This document shows, one piece after another, positions 57,912 through 64,000 of a stretch of 64,000 nucleotides of DNA. How positions within the stretch are numbered: the stretch's first letter is position 1; each line of letters begins with the position of its first letter. The notes under the pieces are model-generated. The model was not told where the DNA came from and did no database searches. It saw nothing but the letters and a program-made list of their open reading frames with translations. Source of the stretch: Pseudomonas canadensis (GTDB lineage: Bacteria; Pseudomonadota; Gammaproteobacteria; Pseudomonadales; Pseudomonadaceae); contig NZ_AYTD01000013.1 of NCBI RefSeq assembly GCF_000503215.1, positions 124,001 through 188,000 on the forward strand. Reading direction: 5' to 3'. A program made the position numbers and the translations under genes.

Positions 57912-58055
57912 TCAAGGCTGTTTCTTGCCCTTCGCCAAGCCACAAACCATCAAAACCAAACCGGGAATCCAAAGGGCTGGCGCAGTGATCGCGATGCCGC
58001 AGATTGCCAACGGGATCCCAGTCAAAAACAAAGGGTTTCTAAACGCCTTATCCAT
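57912..58055 (-). CDS. Small two-span membrane protein
   Basis: 47 residues from an ATG with CAGGTGGCGCGAA. Two hydrophobic stretches (FLTGIPLAICGIAITAP and LWIPGLVLMVCGLA) and a basic end. Opposite to the operon, just before the DUF4224/integrase pair. Function unknown. Confidence 0.55.
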   Translation of the reverse strand: MDKAFRNPLFLTGIPLAICGIAITAPALWIPGLVLMVCGLAKGKKQP

Positions 58056-58125
58056 TTCGCGCCACCTGTAAGAATTTTTCTCATTAAAGCACAAGTGCCT
58101 GCCGCAAAGCGGTGGACCACTTTCT

Positions 58126-58146
58126 GCCGCCCAGCGCGGCAAGGAC
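58126..58146 (+). promoter_or_regulatory. Hairpin plus AAGGAC ribosome site
   Basis: GCCGC-ccagc-GCGGC is followed at once by AAGGAC and 6 bases later ATG. Third of three such elements. Confidence 0.6.
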
Positions 58147-58152
58147 ACCACT

Positions 58153-58389
58153 ATGGAAATTCAAAGCGAAACCCTTGCCGAGGAAGAGATCGCGGCAATC
58201 ACCGGTTACATGATCCCGTCAGGCCAGATCTCCTGGCTCAATCGAAACGGCTGGAAGTATGTGCTGACCCGCGCGCGCCGACCTGTAGTAGGCCGCTTCT
58301 ACGCCCGCATGAAACTGGCAGGCGTAAAACCATCAGCAGAGAATGTCGCGGCCGAAGCCTGGTCACTGGATCTGTCAAAAGTAGGATAA
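58153..58389 (+). CDS. DUF4224 protein, possible excisionase
   Basis: 78 residues: LAEEEIAAITGYMIPSGQISWLNRNGWKYVLTRARRPVVGRFYARMKLAG is the DUF4224 pattern. The family is small, basic and found just before integrase genes in many proteobacterial prophages, where it may act as a directionality factor. Four bases separate it from integrase. Confidence 0.75.
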   Translation: MEIQSETLAEEEIAAITGYMIPSGQISWLNRNGWKYVLTRARRPVVGRFYARMKLAGVKPSAENVAAEAWSLDLSKVG

Positions 58390-58393
58390 ATCG

Positions 58394-59458
58394 ATGCGAG
58401 CAAAAAAGGCGGCGAACAGGGACCTGCCGCCGCGAATGATTCGGCGCGTGCGCACGCTGAAAGGCGGTAAAGAGTGGGTTGGGTACTACTACGACGGGAG
58501 GAATGAAGACGGGAAGCGGGTAGAGATCCCGCTCGGGGGTGACTTGGACATCGCCAAGGCTGAATGGGCAAAGCTAGATTGCAAGCCGGTGCCGAAGAAG
58601 AACGCTCTGCTGGGCCAAGTGTTTGACCGGTACGAACGGGAGATCGTCCCGGGCAAGGCGCCCAAAACGCAAAGCGATAACCGGCTGAGCCTGAAACAGC
58701 TGCGCAATGTGTTCAGTGACGCGCCTATCGATGCGGTTACGCCGCAGATTATTGCGCAGTACCGCGACAGCCGCACCGCCAAAGTTCGAGCCAACCGGGA
58801 GATCTCCCTGCTGTCACACATCTACAACATCGCACGCGAATGGGGATTGACTGAGGCCAACCCCGCCGCCGGTGTGCGCAAGAACAAAGAGGCGCCGCGC
58901 GACTTCTACGCCAGCGAGGAAATCTGGAGCGCCGTATACGCGGTGGCAACCTCAGAGCTGCGCGATGCAATGGATCTGGCATACCTGACTGCCCAGCGCC
59001 CGGCTGACACGCTGTCAATGCGGGAGGCCGACGCGGTTAACGAATTCCTGCAGGTATCCCAAGGCAAGACGTCCAAGAAGCTGCGGATCCGCCTGACGGC
59101 CGCCGGTGCGCTAAATGATTTGGGCATGCTGGTTGAGCGCCTGACTGCGCAGAGACGCGCGCGGGGGGTTCGAAACCCTTATCTGATCGTCACGGAGGAC
59201 GGGAGGCAAGTGACCAAGCACATGCTGCGACTGCGTTTTGACGATGCGCGCGACAAGGCAATCGTCATCGCCAGGGGCGCAGGTGATGGGGTGTTGGCCG
59301 CGAGTATTCGGCAGTTCCAGTTCCGTGACATCCGCCCAAAAGCGGCCAGCGAAATCCTGGACCTGGGTGATGCCAGCCGACTGCTGGGGCACACCGACAA
59401 ACGCATAACCGAGACGGTTTACAGGCGTGTCGGGGAGATCGTGAAACCGACCCGCTGA
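58394..59458 (+). CDS. int: Tyrosine integrase
   Basis: 354 residues. N-terminal arm-binding and SAM-like core-binding domain (FDRYEREIVPGKAPKTQSDNRLSLKQLRNVFSDAPIDAVTPQIIAQYRD), then the catalytic domain: Arg202 in TAQRPADTL, a Lys in the beta hairpin near 225, Arg314 in FRDIRPKAA, His333 in LLGHTDKRITETVY and nucleophile Tyr343. It inserts and removes the prophage at the tRNA-Ser gene 118 bases downstream. Confidence 0.93.
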   Translation: MRAKKAANRDLPPRMIRRVRTLKGGKEWVGYYYDGRNEDGKRVEIPLGGDLDIAKAEWAKLDCKPVPKKNALLGQVFDRYEREIVPGKAPKTQSDNRLSLKQLRNVFSDAPIDAVTPQIIAQYRDSRTAKVRANREISLLSHIYNIAREWGLTEANPAAGVRKNKEAPRDFYASEEIWSAVYAVATSELRDAMDLAYLTAQRPADTLSMREADAVNEFLQVSQGKTSKKLRIRLTAAGALNDLGMLVERLTAQRRARGVRNPYLIVTEDGRQVTKHMLRLRFDDARDKAIVIARGAGDGVLAASIRQFQFRDIRPKAASEILDLGDASRLLGHTDKRITETVYRRVGEIVKPTR

Positions 59459-59465
59459 CATCGAG

Positions 59466-59497
59466 TTGCGGAAACTGCCTGAAATGATGCGGAAACT
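59466..59497 (+). repeat. Integrase arm-type site pair
   Basis: TTGCGGAAACT at 59466 and ATGCGGAAACT at 59487 are direct repeats 21 bp apart, two helical turns. The same core occurs near the left attachment repeat. Probably bound by the integrase N-terminal domain. Confidence 0.6.
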
Positions 59498-59539
59498 ATC
59501 AGGCTCTAAGCTGGTAGGAGCATCAAGCCCCAGAAACAC

Positions 59540-59568
59540 AAAAGCCCCGCTAGTGCGGGGCTTTTGTT
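59540..59568. terminator. Bidirectional terminator between integrase and tRNA-Ser
   Basis: AAAAGCCCCGC-tagt-GCGGGGCTTTTG, with T-runs on both strands. It ends the integrase operon and, on the minus strand, the tRNA-Ser transcript. It is phage sequence and replaces the original tRNA terminator now at 543-584. Confidence 0.85.
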
Positions 59569-59575
59569 TGAATCT

Positions 59576-59666
59576 TGGCGGGAAACCAGGGATTCGAACC
59601 CTGGAGACGCTATTAACGTCCGCCGGTTTTCAAGACCGGTGCATTCAACCACTCTGCCAATTTCCC
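59576..59666 (-). tRNA. tRNA-Ser (UGA anticodon)
   Basis: On the minus strand a 7-bp acceptor stem (GGGAAAT with GTTTCCC), T loop TTCGAAT, anticodon loop CTTGAAA with TGA, long variable arm typical of tRNA-Ser, discriminator G and encoded CCA. Its 3' two thirds are the prophage attachment repeat, so the gene stays functional after insertion because the phage supplies the 3' part. Confidence 0.95.
59578..59636. repeat. Right prophage attachment repeat inside tRNA-Ser
   Basis: Identical over 59 bases to 593-651. It spans the anticodon loop to the discriminator base and the first C of CCA. The identity block ends next to the anticodon stem, the usual crossover region for phages that use tRNA genes. 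Confidence 0.95.
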
Positions 59667-59818
59667 TTGTGCATCACAGGATTATAGTAGCCCATCCCGT
59701 CTCAGCGGGCGCCATAATACCCGAATGAAACACACTGTCAAACTCTTGCCATCGCTTGTTACAGAGCGTCTGTTATGATCTTTGCGACTGAACGTTTCAA
59801 AACCGAAGGAGTGTCGCC

Positions 59819-60490
59819 ATGCGCGAACAGAATTACGCAGTGAATGGTAACGCGCAGGCTGAGCAGCTTGAAGTCAGCCGCGTGTTGCGCAACACCTATG
59901 GCCTGCTCGCCCTTACCCTCGCATTCAGCGGCGTGATGGCGTTCGTGGCCCAGCAGATGCGCGTCGGCTACCCGAATATCTTTGTCGTGCTGATCGGCTT
60001 CTATGGCCTGTTCTTCCTGACCAACAAGCTGCGTGACTCGGCCTGGGGCCTGGTGTCGGCGTTTGCCTTGACCGGTTTCATGGGCTTTATCCTCGGCCCG
60101 ATCCTCAACCGTTACCTCGGCATGGCCGGCGGCGCGGAAGTGGTCAGCTCGGCGTTTGCCATGACCGCACTGGTGTTTGGCGGCCTGTCGGCCTACGTGC
60201 TGATCACCCGCAAGGACATGAGCTTCCTGGGTGGTTTCATTACCGCTGGTTTCTTCGTGTTGCTGGCGGCTGTGGTTGCGAGCATGTTCTTCCAGATCAG
60301 CGGCCTGCAATTGGCGATCAGCGCAGGTTTTGTGCTGTTCTCCTCGGTGTGCATCCTGTTCCAGACCAGCGCGATCATCCACGGTGGTGAACGTAACTAC
60401 ATCATGGCGACCATCAGCCTGTATGTGTCGATCTACAACCTGTTCATCAGCTTGTTGCAGATCTTTGGCATCATGAGCCGCGACGACTGA
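59819..60490 (+). CDS. Bax inhibitor-1 family membrane protein (YccA-like)
   Basis: 223 residues with seven hydrophobic spans, starting MREQNYAVNGNAQAEQLEVSRVLRNTYGLLALTLAFSGVMAFVAQ. The C-terminal LYVSIYNLFISLLQIFGIMSRDD is the family end. Homologue YccA of E. coli interacts with FtsH and moderates its proteolysis. First host gene right of the prophage; GAAGGAGTGTCGCC before ATG. Confidence 0.9.
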   Translation: MREQNYAVNGNAQAEQLEVSRVLRNTYGLLALTLAFSGVMAFVAQQMRVGYPNIFVVLIGFYGLFFLTNKLRDSAWGLVSAFALTGFMGFILGPILNRYLGMAGGAEVVSSAFAMTALVFGGLSAYVLITRKDMSFLGGFITAGFFVLLAAVVASMFFQISGLQLAISAGFVLFSSVCILFQTSAIIHGGERNYIMATISLYVSIYNLFISLLQIFGIMSRDD

Positions 60491-60503
60491 TTGTCAGCGC
60501 AAT

Positions 60504-60541
60504 AAAAAATGCCCCGCATCGAAAGATGCGGGGCATTTTTG
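60504..60541. terminator. Bidirectional terminator
   Basis: ATGCCCCGCATC-gaaa-GATGCGGGGCAT with A- and T-runs on the two sides. Separates the convergent yccA-like and murB genes. Confidence 0.9.
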
Positions 60542-60552
60542 TTTGAAGGGGC

Positions 60553-61572
60553 TTAATACTGGTTGGGCTCCATTTCCAGATCGACCTTGAAACGCTCTGC
60601 AATGTCGCGCTGGATACGCTGGGCCAAGTTCGCAATATCGTGCCCTGTGGCATCGCCATAGTTGACCAACACCAGCGCCTGCAACTTGTGCACGCCGGCA
60701 TCGCCGTCACGGAAGCCCTTCCAGCCTGCCTTGTCGATCAGCCAGCCGGCCGCAAGCTTCATCTGCCCATCGGCCTGCGGGTACGCCACCAGGTCCGGAT
60801 AGCGCGCCTGCAGCTCAGCCGCCAGCACCTGGGACACCAGCGGGTTCTTGAAGAAGCTGCCCGCATTGCCCAGCTCGGCCGGATCGGGCAGTTTTTCCCG
60901 GCGGATACTGCAGATCGCGCGGCTGACGTCACTCGGTGTTGCCTCGGTGATCCCCTGCCCCGCCAGGCGCTGCTGCACCGGACCGTAGTCGAGTTTCAGG
61001 CGGCTGGCGCGGCTCAGGGCAAAGCGCACCCGCAAGATCAGCCAGCGCGCGGTCTCGTGTTTGAACAGGCTGTCGCGGTAGGCAAAGTTGCATTCTTCCA
61101 GGCTGAAATTGCGCAACTCGCCGGTGTGACGATCCAGAGCGGTCAGGCCGGCGAATACATCCTTGATCTCGACACCGTAGGCGCCGATATTCTGCATGGG
61201 CGCGGCGCCAACGGTACCGGGGATGAGGCTGAGGTTTTCCAAGCCGCAGAAGCCTTGTTCCAGGGTCCATAGCACGAACGGATGCCAGGCCTCGCCGGCT
61301 TCGGCCTCGACCACCACCTGCGTGCCGTCGTCGTGCAACACACGGATGCCCTGGCTGGCCATGCGCAGCACCAGCGCCGGAATGTCCTGGGTCAACAGCA
61401 AGTTGCTACCGCCGCCGATCACCAGCAGCGGCACCGCGTGTGCCGCCGAATAGGCCAAGGCCTCACGGACATCATCGTCGCTGCGGGCCTCGGCGAACAG
61501 CTGGGCACGCACGTCAATGCCAAAGCTGTTGAATGGCTTGAGCGACACCTGCGCAAGCACCTGCAAGGTCAT
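60553..61572 (-). CDS. murB: UDP-N-acetylenolpyruvoylglucosamine reductase
   Basis: 339 residues, near the E. coli length (342). FAD-binding VIGGGSNLL and a Gly-rich ENLSLIPGTVGAAPMQNIGAYGVEI; catalytic Ser in NAGSFFKNP and a late Glu region. It reduces enolpyruvyl-UDP-GlcNAc to UDP-N-acetylmuramate in peptidoglycan synthesis. Last gene of the lpxK-Trm112-kdsB-phosphatase-murB operon, overlapping the upstream gene by 4 bases. Confidence 0.95.
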   Translation of the reverse strand: MTLQVLAQVSLKPFNSFGIDVRAQLFAEARSDDDVREALAYSAAHAVPLLVIGGGSNLLLTQDIPALVLRMASQGIRVLHDDGTQVVVEAEAGEAWHPFVLWTLEQGFCGLENLSLIPGTVGAAPMQNIGAYGVEIKDVFAGLTALDRHTGELRNFSLEECNFAYRDSLFKHETARWLILRVRFALSRASRLKLDYGPVQQRLAGQGITEATPSDVSRAICSIRREKLPDPAELGNAGSFFKNPLVSQVLAAELQARYPDLVAYPQADGQMKLAAGWLIDKAGWKGFRDGDAGVHKLQALVLVNYGDATGHDIANLAQRIQRDIAERFKVDLEMEPNQY

Positions 61573-62033
61573 AACCGCCCCTTCAATTCGATCACCAATA
61601 AATCACAGGCACGTTCAATCAGGTCCAGGACCCGTTCAAAGCCTTGTTCGCCTTCGTAATACGGGTCCGGCACTTCGTCCACTTCGGCGTCGTAACGGCG
61701 CAGGAAAAGGTCCAGCTCAGCCTTGCCCTGGCCCGGCTGCAGGGCCTTGAGGTTGCGCAGATTGCTGTGATCCATGGCCAGGATCAGGTCATAGCGCGCA
61801 AAGTCGGCGCGAGAAACCTGCTGGGCACGCTGGGCCGACAAATCGTAGCCGCGCACCAACGCCGCACGCTGGCTGCGCTGGTCCGGCGGGTTGCCGACAT
61901 GCCATTCACCCGTCCCGGCGGACGCGACTTCGACCTGCCCCGCCAGCCCCGCTTCGCGCAATTTATGGCGCAGCACGCCTTCTGCGGTGGGCGAGCGGCA
62001 GATATTGCCCAAGCAGACAAACAGAACCTCCAT
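61569..62033 (-). CDS. Low-molecular-weight protein tyrosine phosphatase
   Basis: 154 residues with the signature VCLGNICRSPTAEG (Cys at 7, Arg at 13) and the general-acid loop DEVPDPYYEG. This family removes phosphate from tyrosine, often on proteins of polysaccharide export. It sits between kdsB and murB, as in other pseudomonads. Confidence 0.93.
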   Translation of the reverse strand: MEVLFVCLGNICRSPTAEGVLRHKLREAGLAGQVEVASAGTGEWHVGNPPDQRSQRAALVRGYDLSAQRAQQVSRADFARYDLILAMDHSNLRNLKALQPGQGKAELDLFLRRYDAEVDEVPDPYYEGEQGFERVLDLIERACDLLVIELKGRL

Positions 62034-62797
62034 CAGGCCCCCAGCAGGCGACGGACGCGCTCAAGGTCTTCCGGAGTGTCAACACCGGCCGGCGGTGCTT
62101 CCAGCGCATCGCCCACGTGGATGCGCACGCCATGCCACAGGGCCCGCAGTTGCTCCAGGGACTCGGTATTTTCCAGCCAGCATGGGCCCCAGCTGACGAA
62201 GTCATGCAGGAAGCCGGCGCGGTAGGCGTAAATGCCGATATGGCGACGGTAAGGCACGCCTTCCGGCAACACGTCAGGCTGCTTGGCGAAGGCGTCGCGC
62301 GCCCAAGGCAAGGTCGAACGGCTGAACGTCAGCGCCAGGCCGTTGATGTCACTGACTACCTTTACCACGTTCGGATTGAACAGGGTCTCGATGTCTTCAA
62401 TCGGCTCGGCCAGGGTCGCCATGCGTGCTTCGCCATGGGCGGCCAGGTTGGCGGCCACCTGGTCGATCACACTGGGCGGGATCAGGGGTTCGTCGCCTTG
62501 CACGTTGACCACGATGGCGTCAGGCGCCAGGCCAAGCTGGGTGGCGACTTCGGCCAGGCGGTCGGTGCCAGAGTTATGGTCTTCGCGGGTCAGCACCGCC
62601 TCGGCACCGAAGCCCTTGCAGGCTTCGATGATGCGCGGGTCGTCGGTGGCCACCACCACGCGCTCGGCGCTGCTCTTGCAGGCCTGTTCCCACACCAGCT
62701 GGATCATCGGCTTGCTGCCGATCAGTTGCAGCGGCTTGCCCGGCAGACGGGTCGAGGCGTAGCGGGAAGGAATGACAACGGTAAAGGCGGTGGTCAT
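62033..62797 (-). CDS. kdsB: CMP-KDO synthetase
   Basis: 254 residues. [19 protein letters not shown] is the nucleotidyltransferase signature; [13 protein letters not shown] and [11 protein letters not shown] follow. It activates 3-deoxy-D-manno-octulosonate with CTP for lipopolysaccharide inner core synthesis. One-base and 4-base overlaps with neighbours show an operon. Confidence 0.96.
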   Translation of the reverse strand: MTTAFTVVIPSRYASTRLPGKPLQLIGSKPMIQLVWEQACKSSAERVVVATDDPRIIEACKGFGAEAVLTREDHNSGTDRLAEVATQLGLAPDAIVVNVQGDEPLIPPSVIDQVAANLAAHGEARMATLAEPIEDIETLFNPNVVKVVSDINGLALTFSRSTLPWARDAFAKQPDVLPEGVPYRRHIGIYAYRAGFLHDFVSWGPCWLENTESLEQLRALWHGVRIHVGDALEAPPAGVDTPEDLERVRRLLGA

Positions 62798-62979
62798 TTA
62801 TCCAGGCGCTCATCGGTGGTCAGGGTGCGAGCTTCGCTTTCCAGCATCACCGGGATGCCATCACGGATCGGGTAAGCCAGGCCGGCGCCTTTGCTGATCA
62901 GCTCGGTTTTGTCGGCGCTGAGCTTGAGCGGGCCTTTGCAGATCGGGCAAGCGAGGATATCGAGCAATTTGGTGTCCAT
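62794..62979 (-). CDS. Trm112 family protein (YcaR-like)
   Basis: 61 residues, [42 protein letters not shown], the Trm112/YcaR pattern with one CPxC pair. In bacteria this gene lies between lpxK and kdsB, as here; its role is not well defined. Confidence 0.93.
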   Translation of the reverse strand: MDTKLLDILACPICKGPLKLSADKTELISKGAGLAYPIRDGIPVMLESEARTLTTDERLDK

Positions 62980-63003
62980 GAGTGTTTCCTGGAAAGCAGC
63001 GGT

Positions 63004-64000
63004 TTAAGGCAAAAGGCGGGCAGGCAACAGACGCATCAGCTGCGTGTCGAACCAGGCGACGAACGCCGGCGACGGCAGTGCATCCACCGCAAGGTACCAC
63101 CAGTCGGGCTGGGCAAAGGCGCGGCACTTCACCGCGTCCTTCTCGGTCATGACCAGCGGCAATGACGGCGTAAAATTCAGGACTTCGGCGCTGTAAGTCG
63201 CGTGGTCGGCAAACCCATGGGGTATCGGCTGCCAGTGTAGCGTTTCAAGGGTATTGAAGAAACGTTGCGGGTTGCCGATGCCGGCAACCGCATGCACCTG
63301 CTGACCTGCTGGAAAATGATCCACCGGCTGCCGCTCGCCGGTCAGCAGGTTGACCAGTGCGGTGGGCTGCAAGCGAAAGGCGAAACCATCGTCTCGATCA
63401 CTGGCGGCGCCGTTGTACAACAGCGCATCGACGCTCTGCAGACGTTCAACAGGCTCACGCAACGGTCCCGCCGGCAGGCAACGGCGGTTGCCCAGGCCCC
63501 GGGCAGCGTCGATCAGCACCAGTTCAAGGTCACGGGCCAGGCGGTAGTGCTGGAGACCGTCGTCGGAGAGGATCAGGTCCAGGGTTTCGCTGGCCAGCAG
63601 CGCCTGGACCGCACGGCTGCGATCGGGGTCAATCATCAACGGCACGCCGCAGCGCTGCACGATCAACAAGGGCTCATCACCCGCCACTTCGGCGCTCTGG
63701 CTGCCTTCGACCCGCCATGGCAACTGCGGCGGCTTGGCGCCATACCCTCGACTGACCACACCTACGCGCAAGCCGCTACGTCGGCAGTGTTCGATCAGCC
63801 ACAGGATCAACGGCGTCTTGCCGGTGCCACCCACGGTGATATTACCGACCACCACCACCGGCACCGGCGATTGATAGATCTCGCCCTCACCCGCCAGGAA
63901 GCGTGCACGCTTGCGCTGCACCACCCGGCGATACAAGGACTCCAGCGGCCGCAACAGCGCAAGCGCCGGATGGCCCTCGTACCAGGCCTTGAGCAAACGA
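63004..64000 (-). CDS. lpxK: Tetraacyldisaccharide 4'-kinase, 5' end outside window
   Basis: About 331 residues visible. [23 protein letters not shown] has the P-loop; [13 protein letters not shown] and [30 protein letters not shown] follow. The frame is still open at the window edge (codons for R-L-L-K-A-W), and a few more residues with the real start lie beyond it. It phosphorylates the lipid A precursor at 4' to give lipid IVA, at the inner membrane. Confidence 0.95.
   Translation of the reverse strand, partial: RLLKAWYEGHPALALLRPLESLYRRVVQRKRARFLAGEGEIYQSPVPVVVVGNITVGGTGKTPLILWLIEHCRRSGLRVGVVSRGYGAKPPQLPWRVEGSQSAEVAGDEPLLIVQRCGVPLMIDPDRSRAVQALLASETLDLILSDDGLQHYRLARDLELVLIDAARGLGNRRCLPAGPLREPVERLQSVDALLYNGAASDRDDGFAFRLQPTALVNLLTGERQPVDHFPAGQQVHAVAGIGNPQRFFNTLETLHWQPIPHGFADHATYSAEVLNFTPSLPLVMTEKDAVKCRAFAQPDWWYLAVDALPSPAFVAWFDTQLMRLLPARLLP

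Larger units (their letters stand above)
593..59636. mobile_element. Complete lambda-like Pseudomonas prophage
   Basis: The element is bounded by 59-bp perfect direct repeats and holds a full set of phage functions: integrase, S24 repressor, Cro, O/P-type replication, terminase, head, long non-contractile tail of lambda type (G/GT, tape measure, M, L, K, I, J), holins, endolysin and spanins. No structural or replication gene appears broken, so it may be inducible. The only clear remnant is a truncated metallopeptidase-like reading frame near 31.4 kb. Assigned from gene content and order; family names are from recognised sequence patterns, not from a database search. Confidence 0.95.

Noticed and set aside
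1..64000. CRISPR array
   Set aside because: No set of regularly spaced direct repeats of 24-40 bases is visible on either strand.

Overview
The window is a complete lambda-like (lambdoid siphovirus) prophage of a Pseudomonas, most likely of the P. fluorescens group, with a little host chromosome on both sides. The host assignment rests on high GC, the Pseudomonas-type genes present (DUF1654, DUF2388, LexA boxes of the CTGT-N8-ACAG type) and the right flank: a Bax-inhibitor-1 family protein, then murB, a low-molecular-weight phosphatase, kdsB, a Trm112-like protein and lpxK. The prophage lies between two perfect 59-bp repeats (593-651 and 59578-59636). The right copy is the 3' part of an intact tRNA-Ser(UGA); the left copy is a displaced tRNA end without CCA. 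A GH25 lysozyme gene, cut by the window edge, lies to its left.

Control region (41.2-47.3 kb): an S24 repressor faces a Cro-like gene across a promoter with TTTAGC...GCTAAA operators. Related operators lie 5 kb away at 47.08-47.22 kb, where a second promoter (TTGACG-N17-TAAATT) starts the rightward operon. This is an OR/OL-like layout. Between the two operator regions sit lysogeny genes: a small repressor-linked protein, an HTH-ImmA/IrrE protease with a DUF4411 PIN-like partner, secreted small proteins, a superinfection-immunity membrane protein, and DUF1654 behind a LexA box.

Leftward operon (42 kb down to 35 kb, minus strand): cro, a CII-like gene, a BRO-type antirepressor, replication genes of O and P type with a repeat array that looks like the origin, then nin-like genes including DUF1367, a C39-like peptidase and NinG, and a gene in the position of the antiterminator Q. 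Late genes continue on the same strand from 34 kb to 3 kb: two holin-like proteins, small and large terminase, portal, head morphogenesis, scaffold, capsid, connectors, tail tube, a G/GT frameshift pair, tape measure, M, L, K, I and J tail proteins, tail fibre with chaperone, then endolysin and Rz/Rz1. At least nine extra genes (morons) interrupt the late cluster, many on the plus strand and AT-rich. They include an HNH endonuclease, two lipoproteins, membrane proteins, a DUF6998-like putative nuclease and a secreted Sel1-like protein.

Rightward operon (47.2 to 59.5 kb): a long boxA-containing leader, a Sak4-like recombinase, a DEDD exonuclease, a large cytosine methyltransferase with repeats, a DUF4406 protein, several small coupled proteins, a DUF4224 protein and the tyrosine integrase next to the tRNA. 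Two membrane-protein genes are inserted against the operon direction.

At the far left end of the prophage a second LexA box precedes a coiled-coil gene, and an SRAP (SOS-associated) protein gene follows. Together with the S24 repressor this suggests that several parts of the prophage respond to DNA damage.
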